A stretch of DNA of 47,870 nt from Clostridiaceae bacterium (lineage in GTDB: Bacteria; Bacillota; Clostridia; Peptostreptococcales; Peptostreptococcaceae), in the NCBI GenBank assembly GCA_902362365.1, contig CABIVQ010000021.1:1-47870 (forward strand), written 5' to 3'. Below, in pieces: positions 25,521-35,194 of this stretch. The notes beneath the pieces are model-generated. The model was not told where the DNA came from, searched no databases, and was given only the letters and a program-made list of their open reading frames with translations. Each line of letters starts with the position of its first letter. Position 1 is the stretch's first letter. The translations under genes were made by a program, and so were the position numbers.

Positions 25521-27630
25521 TGTTATCTTTTTTTTCAATTTTTTCTGGCTTAGGTAGTAAAACTTTTCTAGATAAGTTTACCCTTCCTTTTTCATCTATT
25601 TCAGTTACTTTTACCTCTACCTCATCTCCGATGTTTAAAACATCTTCAACTTTAGCTACTCTTTCATGAGCTATATGAGATATATGAAGTAAGCCTTCTT
25701 TTCCTGGAAGTATTTCAACGAAAGCACCAAAAGTAGTTATTCTAGTTACTTTACCTTTGTAAGTTTGTCCTACTTCAGCTTCTACAACTATATCTTTTAT
25801 AAGTTTTTGCGCTAAGTCTATCATTTCTTGGTCTATGCCAGCTATGAATACTTCACCTGTTTGTTCTATATCTATCTTAACACCAGTTTCATCGATTATC
25901 TTAGTTATAACTTTACCACCTGGTCCTATAACGTCTCTTATCTTATCTGGGTTTATATTCATTGTTATTATCTTAGGAGCATACTTAGATAATTGTGGTT
26001 TTGGAGCATCTATAGTTTTTCTCATTTCATTTAATATATGAAGTCTACCAATTCTAGCTTGCTCAAGTGCAGTTCTTAATATATTTTCATCTATACCATT
26101 GATTTTTATATCCATTTGTATAGCTGTTATACCATGCTCTGTACCTGCTACTTTAAAGTCCATATCTCCTAAGTGGTCTTCCATTCCTTGTATATCTGAA
26201 AGTATTGCTACTTTTTCATCATCTTTTATAAGACCCATAGCTATACCTGCAACCATATCTTTTATTGGAACACCAGCATCTAATAATGATAATGTTGATC
26301 CACATACAGACCCTTGAGAAGTTGATCCGTTTGAACTTAATACTTCAGATACTAATCTTATTGCATAAGGGAACTCTTCTTTTGAAGGTATTACTGGAAC
26401 TAACGCTCTTTCAGCTAAAGCCCCATGTCCTATTTCTCTTCTACCTGGACCTCTTGATGGTCTAGCTTCACCAACACTGTATGCTGGGAAGTTATAGTGA
26501 TGCATGTATCTCTTATTTTCTTCTTCATCTAAGCCGTCTAATATTTGAACATCACCTAATGCACCTAATGTGGTTATAGTCATTACCTGAGTTTGTCCTC
26601 TTGTAAATAAACCAGAACCATGAGCTCTTGGTATGAATCCATTGTCACACCATATAGGTCTTATTTCATCTAATTTTCTATTATCTGGTCTTACTTTTTC
26701 ATGAGTTATAAGCATTCTTACTGACTCTTTTATTATCACTTGAAGAACTTCTTCTATATCAGAACCATACTCTTCTAATAATTCTTCAAAATGAGACAGA
26801 GTTTCTTCTCTTACCGCATCCATTTTTTCTTGTCTTTCAAGTTTTTCAACAGTTCTTACTGCTTCTTTCATTTTATCAGTTGCAAAGTTACGAACAGCAG
26901 TTTCTACTTCTTCATCTACCTTATGTAACTCAACTTCCATTTTTTCTTTTCCAACTGCCGCCGTTATTTCTTCTATGAAAGCTACTATTTTCTTTATTTC
27001 TTCATGTGCAAATAATATAGCTTCTAACATTAAGCTTTCAGGTATTTCTTCTCCACCAGCTTCAACCATCATTATAGCATCTTTAGTTCCTGATACAACT
27101 AAGTGAAGAGAACTTTTTTCTCTTTGTTCTGCAGTTGGGTTAGCTACTAGAGCTCCATCAACTAATCCTACTAAAACAGAACCAGTTGGTCCGTTAAATG
27201 GTATATCAGATATAGATAATGCTACTGATGAACCTATCATAGAAACTATATCTGGTGTACAATCTTGATCTACTGAAAGAACAGTAGCAACGACTTGTAC
27301 ATCATTTCTAAAACCTTTTGGGAATAAAGGTCTTATTGGTCTATCTATCAATCTAGAAGTAAGTATTGCCTTTTCAGAAGGCTTTCCTTCTCTCTTTAAA
27401 AATCCGCCTGGTATTTTACCAACTGAATATAATTTTTCTTCGTAATCTACACTTAAAGGGAAAAAGTCTATACCATCTCTTGGTTTTGCAGACTTTGATA
27501 CATTAACCATTACCATAGTCTCTCCATATCTAAGTATAGCACTACCAGCAGCAAGCTCTGCTATTTTCCCTATTTCAACAGAAAGTTCTCTTCCTGCTAA
27601 ATCCATCTTGAAAATTTTATGTTCAAACAT
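25516..27630 (-). CDS. pnp: Polyribonucleotide nucleotidyltransferase (PNPase)
   Basis: PNPase degrades RNA 3' to 5' by phosphorolysis. The 704 residues contain two RNase PH domains separated by a helical linker (first with [33 protein letters not shown], second with [15 protein letters not shown] and [25 protein letters not shown]), then KH ([15 protein letters not shown]) and S1 ([33 protein letters not shown]) domains. The ATG follows GAGGAGGTACAAGCATTA, a slightly long spacing. It has its own promoter and terminator. In Bacillus it directly follows rpsO; here a DegV gene is inserted between the two. Confidence 0.97.
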   Translation of the reverse strand: MFEHKIFKMDLAGRELSVEIGKIAELAAGSAILRYGETMVMVNVSKSAKPRDGIDFFPLSVDYEEKLYSVGKIPGGFLKREGKPSEKAILTSRLIDRPIRPLFPKGFRNDVQVVATVLSVDQDCTPDIVSMIGSSVALSISDIPFNGPTGSVLVGLVDGALVANPTAEQREKSSLHLVVSGTKDAIMMVEAGGEEIPESLMLEAILFAHEEIKKIVAFIEEITAAVGKEKMEVELHKVDEEVETAVRNFATDKMKEAVRTVEKLERQEKMDAVREETLSHFEELLEEYGSDIEEVLQVIIKESVRMLITHEKVRPDNRKLDEIRPIWCDNGFIPRAHGSGLFTRGQTQVMTITTLGALGDVQILDGLDEEENKRYMHHYNFPAYSVGEARPSRGPGRREIGHGALAERALVPVIPSKEEFPYAIRLVSEVLSSNGSTSQGSVCGSTLSLLDAGVPIKDMVAGIAMGLIKDDEKVAILSDIQGMEDHLGDMDFKVAGTEHGITAIQMDIKINGIDENILRTALEQARIGRLHILNEMRKTIDAPKPQLSKYAPKIITMNINPDKIRDVIGPGGKVITKIIDETGVKIDIEQTGEVFIAGIDQEMIDLAQKLIKDIVVEAEVGQTYKGKVTRITTFGAFVEILPGKEGLLHISHIAHERVAKVEDVLNIGDEVEVKVTEIDEKGRVNLSRKVLLPKPEKIEKKDNK

Positions 27631-27681
27631 TAATGCTTGTACCTCCTCTTATACTAAAACCGCGTTTCTATCCTAATTAAT

Positions 27682-27710
27682 ATCTTATCAAAAATACTAT
27701 AATTTAACAA
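27682..27710 (-). promoter_or_regulatory. Candidate promoter of pnp
   Basis: On the minus strand TTGTTA (27705-27710) and TAAGAT (27682-27687) are 17 bases apart, about 45 bases before the pnp start. Confidence 0.5.
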
Positions 27711-27827
27711 CATAAAACTCATTTTATGACTTTTAATGTATTTTATCGCTATTTTTTAATATTTCTTTAAAAATTTAAGTATATCATTTTGTATATTATT
27801 TGCTACTTTATATAAAATTAATCATAT

Positions 27828-28667
27828 CTAATAAGAACAGCTGATGGCAAATATATCGGGTCCAGTATGAGAACATATGCAAGCTCCACCTCTAGTAAAA
27901 TATAATTTCTTACATTTTATTTTACTATTAACCTCCTCTTTTAATTTCTCAAAATCATCAACATTATCGCCACAACCGATTATTATATTCTTATCTTCTA
28001 AAGTATCATATTTATTAACTACTAAATTTACAAGTTCATGTATTGCGTGTTTTTTACCTCTTACTTTATTAAGTATGAATATATTTGCATCTTCTACTGT
28101 AAATATCGGCTTTATTTTTAATAAATTTCCTATAGTTGCTGTTGTAAGTGATGCCCTTCCACTTCTTTGTAAGTATTCAAGAGTATCCGGAACAAAGAAT
28201 AAACTTACAGATTCTCTTAACTCTTCTAAATGTTTAATTAATTCTTCTGCTTTTATATCTTTATTATTTTCAATTAGTTCACATGCTTTCACTACAAATT
28301 GAGCACTACCTAAGGATAATGTTAAAGTATCAAAGATATGTATATCACCTTCAGTATCATTTTTAGCCATTACGGCACTTTGATAAGTCCCTGAAGATTT
28401 AGAAGATCCATTTATGCAAACTATAGAATAATCATCTTTATACTTATCAAAGACTTCTTTAAATTGTATGTATGTAGCTTGTGAAGTTTTTGGAACTTCA
28501 GTTTTTTCTTTCATTCGCTTATAAAACTCATCATTGCTAATATCAATACCTTCTTTATATTCCTTATCCCCAAGTATTATATTTAAAGGGACTACATCTA
28601 TATCATATTGTTCTATTAATTCTTTTGGTGCATCACACAGACTGTCGCAAATTAACTTTATCTTCAC
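27828..28667 (-). CDS. DegV-family fatty-acid-binding protein
   Basis: DegV/FakB proteins bind a free fatty acid and present it to the FakA kinase. The 279 residues match the fold: N-terminal ICDSLCDAPKELIEQYDIDVVPLNIILGDKEYKEG, the loop PKTSQATYIQFKEVFDKY with the fatty-acid-carboxylate-binding T-S, the NGSSKSSGTYQSAV motif, and the RSGRASLTTATIGNLLKIKPIF segment. The start is GTG at 28667 with AGGAGGAG upstream. No fakA is in the window. It sits between rpsO and pnp, genes that are adjacent in Bacillus, so it is an insertion into that cluster. Confidence 0.92.
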   Translation of the reverse strand: MKIKLICDSLCDAPKELIEQYDIDVVPLNIILGDKEYKEGIDISNDEFYKRMKEKTEVPKTSQATYIQFKEVFDKYKDDYSIVCINGSSKSSGTYQSAVMAKNDTEGDIHIFDTLTLSLGSAQFVVKACELIENNKDIKAEELIKHLEELRESVSLFFVPDTLEYLQRSGRASLTTATIGNLLKIKPIFTVEDANIFILNKVRGKKHAIHELVNLVVNKYDTLEDKNIIIGCGDNVDDFEKLKEEVNSKIKCKKLYFTRGGACICSHTGPDIFAISCSY

Positions 28668-28970
28668 TTATATCTCCTCCTAAAATTAAAGTATACATTA
28701 TCTATAAAATATTGTTCTACTTTCTAAATTATTTACTATTCAGAATAAATATAATCACAATTAATATAATTCGCATTTATACTTCTTTATTAATTATACT
28801 ATTTATTTGCATATTTTGCATTCTTACATGTACTTTTATTAGTTTATGCTATTATTGCAAAATATATTTAAAACATTACAAAATCTAAGTTACATCAATT
28901 TTAAATCACATTATTTTCTTCTATATTTAATTTAAAATAAAAGTTGTTTATTAAATTTATTATGTAATTA
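28668..28970. other. Gene-free stretch between degV-type gene and rpsO terminator
   Basis: Apart from the GTG-proximal ribosome site of the DegV gene and a TATACT-like -10 (no good -35), I see nothing here. The plus-strand open frame across it is an AT-rich, leucine/isoleucine-rich artefact without a ribosome site. Confidence 0.5.
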
Positions 28971-29000
28971 AAAACAGGAAGGCTTTTGCCTTCCTGTTTT
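28971..29000 (-). terminator. Terminator of rpsO
   Basis: AAAACAGGAAGGC pairs perfectly with GCCTTCCTGTTTT across a TTTT loop, 25 bases after the rpsO stop. Confidence 0.92.
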
Positions 29001-29024
29001 ATATAGATATTGAAAATAAAAAAA

Positions 29025-29279
29025 TTATTTTCTTAATCCTAATTTAGCTATTAAAGCTCTGTATCCTTCAAGATCTCTTTGCTTTAAGTAAGCTAATAAG
29101 TTTCTTCTTCTACCAACCATCTTTAATAATCCTCTTCTAGAGTGGTGGTCTTTCTTGTGAGTTTTTAAGTGATCGTTTAACTCGTTTATTCTAGCTGTTA
29201 ATAAAGCTATTTGTACTTCTGGAGAACCAGTATCTCCTTCTTTTCTTCCAAACTCTTTGATTATATCTGTTTTGTTCAT
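29025..29279 (-). CDS. rpsO: 30S ribosomal protein S15
   Basis: The small-subunit protein S15 binds 16S rRNA early in 30S assembly. The 84 residues include the hallmark [51 protein letters not shown]. It is a few residues shorter at the N-terminus than the 88-89 of Bacillus. The ATG is well supported by GGAGG 8 bases upstream, so the short form is probably real. A folded leader and its own promoter lie upstream, fitting autoregulation by S15. Confidence 0.98.
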   Translation of the reverse strand: MNKTDIIKEFGRKEGDTGSPEVQIALLTARINELNDHLKTHKKDHHSRRGLLKMVGRRRNLLAYLKQRDLEGYRALIAKLGLRK

Positions 29280-29312
29280 TTGTTATACCTCCGTAATATT
29301 TTATTAAAATCG

Positions 29313-29357
29313 CCAATTACTAAGCATAGATTGGAGTGTTCTAATGCCGAGTAATGG
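29313..29357 (-). promoter_or_regulatory. Folded rpsO leader, possible S15 autoregulatory element
   Basis: On the minus strand CCATTACT (29350-29357) can pair with AGTAATTGG (29313-29321), with a further CATTAG/CTTAG-type inner helix. The fold lies in the approximately 85-base leader, ending about 30 bases before the start. Many rpsO leaders bind S15 through such structures. Binding here is inferred from position and pairing only. Confidence 0.4.
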
Positions 29358-29372
29358 TTAATTTACTTACTT

Positions 29373-29401
29373 ATTCTATCATATATAATTATTTTTTGCA
29401 A
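29373..29401 (-). promoter_or_regulatory. Promoter of rpsO
   Basis: On the minus strand TTGCAA (29396-29401) and TAGAAT (29373-29378) are 17 bases apart. The -35 box lies in the last codons of ribF. Confidence 0.65.
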
Positions 29402-30315
29402 ACATACTTTTTATAAATATAGTTAGTGTCAATCTTTAACTGAGATTTTAATTCATCTAAAGAATTAAACCTTTTTTCATCTCTAATTCTTTCTAGAAAT
29501 TCAAGCTTTATAGTTTTTCCATAAATATCTTCATTAAAATCTAGTATATTAGTTTCTACAGATAAGCTTTTACCTTCTACAGTTGGATTGTAACCTACGT
29601 TTGTTGCACCAAAGTATATTTCTCCATCTAAATATACTTTAGTTGCATATATACCGCATTTAGGAACAAGCATTTCTTCATCAATTGCCATGTTGGCAGT
29701 TGGAAAACCTATAGTTCTCCCTAACTGTTTGCATTTTATAACTTTTCCCTCTAGTTGGTAATTGCGTCCTAAATACTCTTTCACTTTATTTACACATCCT
29801 TGTGCTATTAATTTTCTTATATAAGTGCTACTTACCCTTATATCATTAATTTTCACAGGTTTTACAATTTCCACTTTAAAATTATACTTAACACCTAAAA
29901 TTTTTAATAATTTTGCATTTCCTTCTTTATTTTTTGCAAAGGTAAAATCATGGCCTACGATTACTTTCTTTGCTCCTAGCCTTTCTTTTAATATAATTCT
30001 GGCAAAATCATCTGCTGATATTTTTGTCATATCTTCATTAAAAGGAACATTTACTACCATGTCTATACCTAGATAGTTTAGCTTTTTCATTTTATCATTA
30101 TCTGTGATAATGTTTTTTACGCTATAGCTCTTAAAGTAATTAGCAGGGTGATTTTCAAAGGTAAAAACAACACTTTTAATTCTTCTTTTTTTACTACTTT
30201 CAACTGCTTTTTTTATAAGGACTCTATGGCCTTTGTGAAGACCATCAAATTTTCCTATAGTGACAACACTATCTTCTACATCATCTACATCCCATATAGA
30301 TTTAATAATATCCAT
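29389..30315 (-). CDS. ribF: Bifunctional riboflavin kinase / FAD synthetase
   Basis: RibF converts riboflavin to FMN and FMN to FAD. From the ATG at 30315 it has 308 residues. The N-terminal FAD-synthetase (nucleotidyltransferase) domain shows VVTIGKFDGLHKGH and VGHDFTFAKNKEG, then SSTYIRKLI. The C-terminal riboflavin-kinase domain shows GRTIGFPTANM and GIYATKV. An in-frame GTG at 30330 was rejected because it is part of the upstream GTGGGG ribosome site. It follows truB by 27 bases and is the last gene read from the rimP-nusA side before rpsO. Confidence 0.95.
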   Translation of the reverse strand: MDIIKSIWDVDDVEDSVVTIGKFDGLHKGHRVLIKKAVESSKKRRIKSVVFTFENHPANYFKSYSVKNIITDNDKMKKLNYLGIDMVVNVPFNEDMTKISADDFARIILKERLGAKKVIVGHDFTFAKNKEGNAKLLKILGVKYNFKVEIVKPVKINDIRVSSTYIRKLIAQGCVNKVKEYLGRNYQLEGKVIKCKQLGRTIGFPTANMAIDEEMLVPKCGIYATKVYLDGEIYFGATNVGYNPTVEGKSLSVETNILDFNEDIYGKTIKLEFLERIRDEKRFNSLDELKSQLKIDTNYIYKKYVCKK

Positions 30316-30342
30316 AATGATTTTCCCCACTAGAATTATAGT

Positions 30343-31248
30343 TTATACAAATATTTTATCACTTTTTAAGCTTATAGTCTTATTATCTTTTAATAATCTT
30401 CCTACCCCTAAAAATCTTCCTTCACTATAAACTCTTACAAACTCATCATTTTCATTTATATTATTGGTACTGAATCTCTTATTGTCTATTATTCCACCAT
30501 TACTGTAATATTTTATAGCGCTTGGTTTTAATATAACTTCACTAAAGTTGTTTAAAACATAATCTATATCATATAAATGTTCATCTAATTTATCATTATT
30601 ATAAAACTTTTCTAATTCTTCTAATGTTATTGCATTTTCTAATTTAAATCTGCCTGAAGATGTCCTAAGTAAGAAGGACATATGACCTCCGCATCCTAAA
30701 TATTCTCCTATATCATGACAAATACTTCTTACATAAGTCCCTTTAGAACATTTCACATAAAACATTATTTTTTTATCATTTATACTAAGTATGTTTAATT
30801 CTTTTATATTTACTTTTCTTGCCTTAATAACTATTTCATCAGCCTTACCACTTCTAGCTAAGTCACACATTTTTTTGCCATTAACTTTTAGTGCTGAATA
30901 TACAGGAGGTAATTGTTCAATTTCTCCTTTTTGTGTATCAAAAGCTTTTTGTATATCTACTTCACTTGCCTTAAAATCATCAACTCTTTTTATTATAGAT
31001 CCAGAAGAATCATAAGTATCAGTTGTCATGCCTAGCGTAAGCTCGCATATATATGATTTATCCTTATTAAGGATTAATTCACTTACCTTTGTAGCTTTTC
31101 CTATACATATAGGTAGTACCCCTGATGCATCTGGATCAAGGGTACCTGTATGGCCAACTTTTTTCATATTTAAAATTCTTCTAACTCTGCTAACTACATC
31201 ATGAGATGTCATTCCTGTAGGTTTTAATATATTTATTATTTTGTTCAT
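30343..31248 (-). CDS. truB: tRNA pseudouridine-55 synthase
   Basis: TruB makes the universal pseudouridine 55 in the T-loop of tRNAs. The catalytic aspartate lies in KVGHTGTLDPDASGVLPICIGKATK, preceded by the family opening NILKPTGMTSHDVV. Other visible motifs are the RNA-contacting KSYICELTLGMTTDTYDSSG and the KCSKGTYVRSICHDIGEYLG loop. The ATG at 31248 was chosen because AAGGTG lies 6 bases upstream; an earlier in-frame GTG is part of that site. Its start lies about 10 bases after the nrnA stop. Confidence 0.96.
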   Translation of the reverse strand: MNKIINILKPTGMTSHDVVSRVRRILNMKKVGHTGTLDPDASGVLPICIGKATKVSELILNKDKSYICELTLGMTTDTYDSSGSIIKRVDDFKASEVDIQKAFDTQKGEIEQLPPVYSALKVNGKKMCDLARSGKADEIVIKARKVNIKELNILSINDKKIMFYVKCSKGTYVRSICHDIGEYLGCGGHMSFLLRTSSGRFKLENAITLEELEKFYNNDKLDEHLYDIDYVLNNFSEVILKPSAIKYYSNGGIIDNKRFSTNNINENDEFVRVYSEGRFLGVGRLLKDNKTISLKSDKIFV

Positions 31249-31258
31249 TAAAATCACC

Positions 31259-32242
31259 TTAAATTTCTTTTAGAACTTCTTGTAGGATTTTTATTTTTGC
31301 ATTTTCTACTGTATCATATATAGTACAACCTGCAGCTCTTACATGACCTCCACCATTAAATGTTTGAGCAATTTTACTTACATTTACATAGTTTTTAGAT
31401 CTTAAACTAACCTTGACTTCATTTTCTTTTTTTTGCTTTAATAGTATTCCTACTTCTATATTTTTAATGTCTCTTGTGTAATTAGTTACTCCATCAACAT
31501 CATTAAAACTCATGTTATTTCTTTGTAACATATCTATCGTTAAGCTTATACATGCTACTTTTTCCTGAACTATATCTAATGTGTTTAATGCTTCTCCTAA
31601 TAACTTATAGTAATTATAAGAATTACTTTGGAAAACATTTTGAATAATTTTATCTTTTTTAGCGCCTAAAATCATCAGTTCTTTAGCCATTTCAAAACTA
31701 CTTGGATGTGTACTTGAGTAAGAGAAATTACCTGTATCTGTTACAAGCCCAGTATAAAGCGCTGTGGCTATATCTTCATCTATTATATTAATATTATCTA
31801 ATTCATTTAATCTAACTAATAGGTTATATACCAACTCACTAGTAGATGAAGCTTCAGTATCAATATAATTCAAATCACCATAGGCATCATTACTTGCATG
31901 ATGATCTATACATACTATTTTTAAAGCTTTATCTTTTATTTCTTCACTTACACAAACTCTATATTTATCTCCACAATCTAATGCTATCAAACTATAATTA
32001 TCTATATTTAATGCTTTAAACTCTTCTGAGCTCATATTAGTTACATTTTCCACTAAGAATCTAAGATTTAATGGTGCATTATCATCTAAAACATAATATA
32101 CATTTTTTCCTAACTTTTTTAAAGAATAGTATATGCCAAGAGTTGAACCAATATTGTCACCATCTGGGCTAATATGAGAAGTAACGACAAAGTCGTTACT
32201 TCCTTTTATAAATTCTATAATATTATCAATATTACTTATCAT
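31259..32242 (-). CDS. nrnA: Bifunctional oligoribonuclease/PAP phosphatase NrnA
   Basis: This DHH/DHHA1 phosphoesterase degrades short RNA oligonucleotides, and in relatives also pAp and linear dinucleotides. Metal motifs are TSHISPDGDNIGSTLG, the central CIDHHASND, and the C-terminal DHHA1 signature FNGGGHVRAAGC. The start is uncertain: I chose the ATG at 32242 with GGATGAGG just upstream, giving 327-328 residues. In-frame ATGs at 32251 and 32272 also exist. All overlap the 3' end of rbfA, so translation is coupled. Confidence 0.92.
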   Translation of the reverse strand: MISNIDNIIEFIKGSNDFVVTSHISPDGDNIGSTLGIYYSLKKLGKNVYYVLDDNAPLNLRFLVENVTNMSSEEFKALNIDNYSLIALDCGDKYRVCVSEEIKDKALKIVCIDHHASNDAYGDLNYIDTEASSTSELVYNLLVRLNELDNINIIDEDIATALYTGLVTDTGNFSYSSTHPSSFEMAKELMILGAKKDKIIQNVFQSNSYNYYKLLGEALNTLDIVQEKVACISLTIDMLQRNNMSFNDVDGVTNYTRDIKNIEVGILLKQKKENEVKVSLRSKNYVNVSKIAQTFNGGGHVRAAGCTIYDTVENAKIKILQEVLKEI

Positions 32243-32618
32243 CTTCCTCATCCTTATGCATAGTTTCTTCATTATTTTTTGAACTAACTTGCTTTATAAG
32301 ATTATCCATGTACATACCTTTTTTGATTGAATCATCAACCTTAAAGATAATTTGTGGAGTATGTCTAAGTTTTACATTTCTACTTACTTCTCTTCTTACA
32401 TAGTTAACTGCACTCTTAAGTCCTAATAAAGTCGATTCTTCGTCTCCTCCTAGAATACTTACATATACATATGCATAACTTAAGTCATTAGTAACTTCTA
32501 CATCAGTTACACTTACCATAGATGTTATTCTAGGATCCTTTATTCCACTAATAAGCATAGTGCTTACTACTTTTCTTATTTCTTCTGCTATTCTTCTTGT
32601 TCTATTGTATGATGCCAT
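32232..32618 (-). CDS. rbfA: 30S ribosome-binding factor A
   Basis: RbfA helps mature the 5' end of 16S rRNA in the 30S subunit. The 128 residues show the family start (RIAEEIRKVVSTMLISGIKDPRI), the KH-like strand SVTDVEVTNDLSYAYVYVSILG and the LRHTPQIIFKVDDSI motif. It follows infB by 18 bases. A lysine/acidic tail follows the folded part. Confidence 0.96.
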   Translation of the reverse strand: MASYNRTRRIAEEIRKVVSTMLISGIKDPRITSMVSVTDVEVTNDLSYAYVYVSILGGDEESTLLGLKSAVNYVRREVSRNVKLRHTPQIIFKVDDSIKKGMYMDNLIKQVSSKNNEETMHKDEEDDK

Positions 32619-32636
32619 AATATCGACCTTCTTTTA

Positions 32637-34583
32637 CTATTTTAATTTTCTTTCTACTTCTTTAGTTACGTAAGCTTCTACTATGTCGCCTTCTTTTAAG
32701 TCATTGTAATTTACGAAGCTTAATCCACACTCGTAACCACTATTAACTTCTTTAACATCGTCTTTGAATCTTCTAAGCGCAGCAATTTCACCATCGTGAA
32801 TTATTATTCCATCTCTAACTATTCTTGCTTTACCACCTCTAAATATCTTACCTGTTGTTACATAACATCCTGCTATTGTACCAACACCAGATATTTTAAA
32901 TGTCTCTCTAACTTCAGCCTTACCTGTATCTTCATCTTTGTATTCAGGATCTAACATACCTGTCATAGCTGCTTGAACATCTTCTATAGCTTTATATATT
33001 ATAGTATATGTTCTTATATCAACATTTTCCTTTTTAGCTACTTCTTCAGCTCCTGGAACTGGTCTTACATTAAATCCTATTATTATTGCATTCGATGCTG
33101 TTGCAAGCATAACGTCAGATTCATTAACTGCACCAACACCGCAGTGAATTACTCTAACTGCTACTTCTTCATTAGATAACTTTTCTAATGATTGCTTAAC
33201 AGCTTGGGCAGAACCTTGAACATCAGCTTTTATTACTATGTTAAGATCTTTCACATCTCCTTCATTCATTTGTGAGAAGAAGTCATCAAGAGACATTCTT
33301 TGATTAGATTTTAACATCTCTTCTCTTGCTATTTGTTGTCTCTTTTCAGCAACACTTCTAGCTATTTTATCACTTGGAACTGCAACAAACTGATCTCCAC
33401 CTTGTGGAACTTCAGATAAACCTAATATTTCTACTGCTGTAGAAGGTCCTGCAGCTTTTACTCTCTTACCTTTAGAGTTTATCATCGCTCTTACTTTTCC
33501 ACTTGCAAGTCCAGCAACTATTGGATCTCCAACATTTAAAGTTCCTCCTTGAACAAGAACTGTAGCAACTGGCCCTCTACCTTTATCAAGCTGAGCTTCT
33601 ATAACAGTACCTACTGCTCTCTTGTTTGGATTCGCTTTTAATTCTTCCATCTCTGAAACTAATAATATCATTTCAAGTAATGTATCTATTCCAGTTTTTT
33701 GTCTAGCTGATACTGGAACTGCTATAACGTCTCCACCCCAGTCTTCAACTAATAATCCTTGGTCAGCTAATTCTTGCTTAACTTTATCAGGATTTGCATC
33801 TGGCTTATCTATTTTATTTATAGCTACTATTAATGGTACTTCTGCTGCTTTAGCATGGTTTATTGCTTCTACAGTTTGAGGCATTATACCGTCATCTGCT
33901 GCAACAACAAGTATCGCTATATCAGTAACTTGCGCTCCTCTAGCTCTCATTGATGTGAAAGCTTCGTGTCCTGGAGTATCTAAGAATACTATTTTTTGAC
34001 CATTAACTGAAACTTCTGAAGCACCTATATGTTGAGTTATTCCTCCTGCTTCGCCTCTTGTTACGTTAGTCGATCTTATAGCATCTAGTAAAGAAGTTTT
34101 ACCATGGTCAACGTGTCCCATTACTGTTACAACTGGTGGTCTTGGTAATAAATCTTCTTCTTTATCTTCTTCTATTTCCATCAAAGCATCTATTTCTAAT
34201 TGCTCTTCTTCTTCATCTTCTGTGCTAGTTAATAATGTATATCCATACTCTTTAACTACTAACGATGCTATTTCTTCTGAAACTTCTTGGTTTATACTTG
34301 CCATAGTTCCCATTTTCATAAGCTTCATTATTACTTCAGAAGCAGATACATCTAAAGCATTCGCTATTTCCTGAACTGTTAATTTCCCAGTTATAGTTAC
34401 TGTAGGACCATCATGAGTTACAGCTTCTTCACCTACTAATTCAACTAATAACTCTACATCATCATTTTCTATTTCACTATTTTCATTTTCTGCACTTATT
34501 TCTAATTCTTTTAATTTAGCTATTACGTCTTCGTTTGACATTCCTAACTTTTCTGCAATTTGGTATACTCTTGTTTTTGACAC
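32637..34583 (-). CDS. infB: Translation initiation factor IF-2
   Basis: IF-2 is the GTPase that brings initiator tRNA to the 30S subunit and promotes subunit joining. The 648 residues have two short N-terminal IF2_N modules ([19 protein letters not shown] and [18 protein letters not shown]), then the G domain with GHVDHGKT at 156-163, DTPGHEAF and NKIDKP, then domains II-IV. The N-terminal region is much shorter than in enterobacteria, as is usual in clostridia. The start is GTG at 34583, with GGGGGTGATCTT upstream. Confidence 0.98.
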   Translation of the reverse strand: MSKTRVYQIAEKLGMSNEDVIAKLKELEISAENENSEIENDDVELLVELVGEEAVTHDGPTVTITGKLTVQEIANALDVSASEVIMKLMKMGTMASINQEVSEEIASLVVKEYGYTLLTSTEDEEEEQLEIDALMEIEEDKEEDLLPRPPVVTVMGHVDHGKTSLLDAIRSTNVTRGEAGGITQHIGASEVSVNGQKIVFLDTPGHEAFTSMRARGAQVTDIAILVVAADDGIMPQTVEAINHAKAAEVPLIVAINKIDKPDANPDKVKQELADQGLLVEDWGGDVIAVPVSARQKTGIDTLLEMILLVSEMEELKANPNKRAVGTVIEAQLDKGRGPVATVLVQGGTLNVGDPIVAGLASGKVRAMINSKGKRVKAAGPSTAVEILGLSEVPQGGDQFVAVPSDKIARSVAEKRQQIAREEMLKSNQRMSLDDFFSQMNEGDVKDLNIVIKADVQGSAQAVKQSLEKLSNEEVAVRVIHCGVGAVNESDVMLATASNAIIIGFNVRPVPGAEEVAKKENVDIRTYTIIYKAIEDVQAAMTGMLDPEYKDEDTGKAEVRETFKISGVGTIAGCYVTTGKIFRGGKARIVRDGIIIHDGEIAALRRFKDDVKEVNSGYECGLSFVNYNDLKEGDIVEAYVTKEVERKLK

Positions 34584-34606
34584 AAGATCACCCCCTATTG
34601 AATTTT

Positions 34607-34915
34607 TTATTTTAAAAGTTCTATAACTTTATTTGCAAAGCCTTCATCTTTTACACCAACTACTGCTCTTGGTGCTTTTCCGATAGAAAGACCTAGTTGT
34701 AACTTAGTTGAGAAATATACGTATGGTACATTTCTATATGAGCTTTTATCTTTAAAAAGCTTTTTAGTGTTGTTTGATGCATCTTCTGCAACTATTACTA
34801 ATTTTACATTTCCTCTTTTTAACTCTAATAAAGTTGAGTCGTCTCCAGAAACTATTTTGCCTGCACGAGTAGCAAGGCCTAAATATGAGTATATTTTTTC
34901 TTCATTACTTTTCAT
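34607..34915 (-). CDS. ylxQ: L7Ae-family RNA-binding protein YlxQ
   Basis: This 102-residue protein of the L7Ae/L30e/S12e fold, which commonly binds kink-turn RNA, has the core [45 protein letters not shown]. Its place between rnpM (ylxR) and infB is conserved in Firmicutes. The precise target of YlxQ is not established. The start overlaps the end of rnpM by 11 bases. Confidence 0.93.
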   Translation of the reverse strand: MKSNEEKIYSYLGLATRAGKIVSGDDSTLLELKRGNVKLVIVAEDASNNTKKLFKDKSSYRNVPYVYFSTKLQLGLSIGKAPRAVVGVKDEGFANKVIELLK

Positions 34916-35180
34916 ATGACTTTAACTCTGCAAGTAATTTTTCATATACCTCATCAGAAACTTCCATTTTAAAAGCTTTATTTAAAGCTTTAGTTTTTAT
35001 AGCTTTTTGTAAGCACTCTACACTTTTACATATGTACGCGCCTCTACCATTAGCTTTACCGCTTAGGTCTATGAAAATCTCTCCTTCTTTATTCTTAACG
35101 ATTCTCATAAGTTCTTTTTTAGAGTCTCTATCTTGACAAACTATGCATTTTCTTTGAGGTACTTTCTTTATTTTTTGCAA
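34905..35180 (-). CDS. rnpM: RNase P modulator RnpM (YlxR)
   Basis: This 91-residue YlxR-family protein shows the motif pair PQRKCIVCQDRDSKKELMRIV and GKANGRGAYICKS. In Bacillus this protein has been described as binding the RNase P RNA and lowering its activity. The start is TTG at 35180, supported by AAAGGAGGG about 8 bases upstream. It lies directly after nusA and overlaps ylxQ. Confidence 0.92.
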   Translation of the reverse strand: MQKIKKVPQRKCIVCQDRDSKKELMRIVKNKEGEIFIDLSGKANGRGAYICKSVECLQKAIKTKALNKAFKMEVSDEVYEKLLAELKSYEK

Positions 35181-35194
35181 AGATTATCCCTCCT

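Noticed and set aside
27711..27728. CATAAAA/TTTTATG stem-loop as terminator of the DegV gene
   Set aside because: Only 7 AT-rich pairs, no U-tract, and it lies right next to the -35 box proposed for pnp; too weak to call.
28625..28888. Plus-strand 87-codon open frame between the DegV gene and rpsO
   Set aside because: Starts antisense to the DegV start, has no ribosome site, and reads as Ile/Tyr/Phe-rich AT noise.
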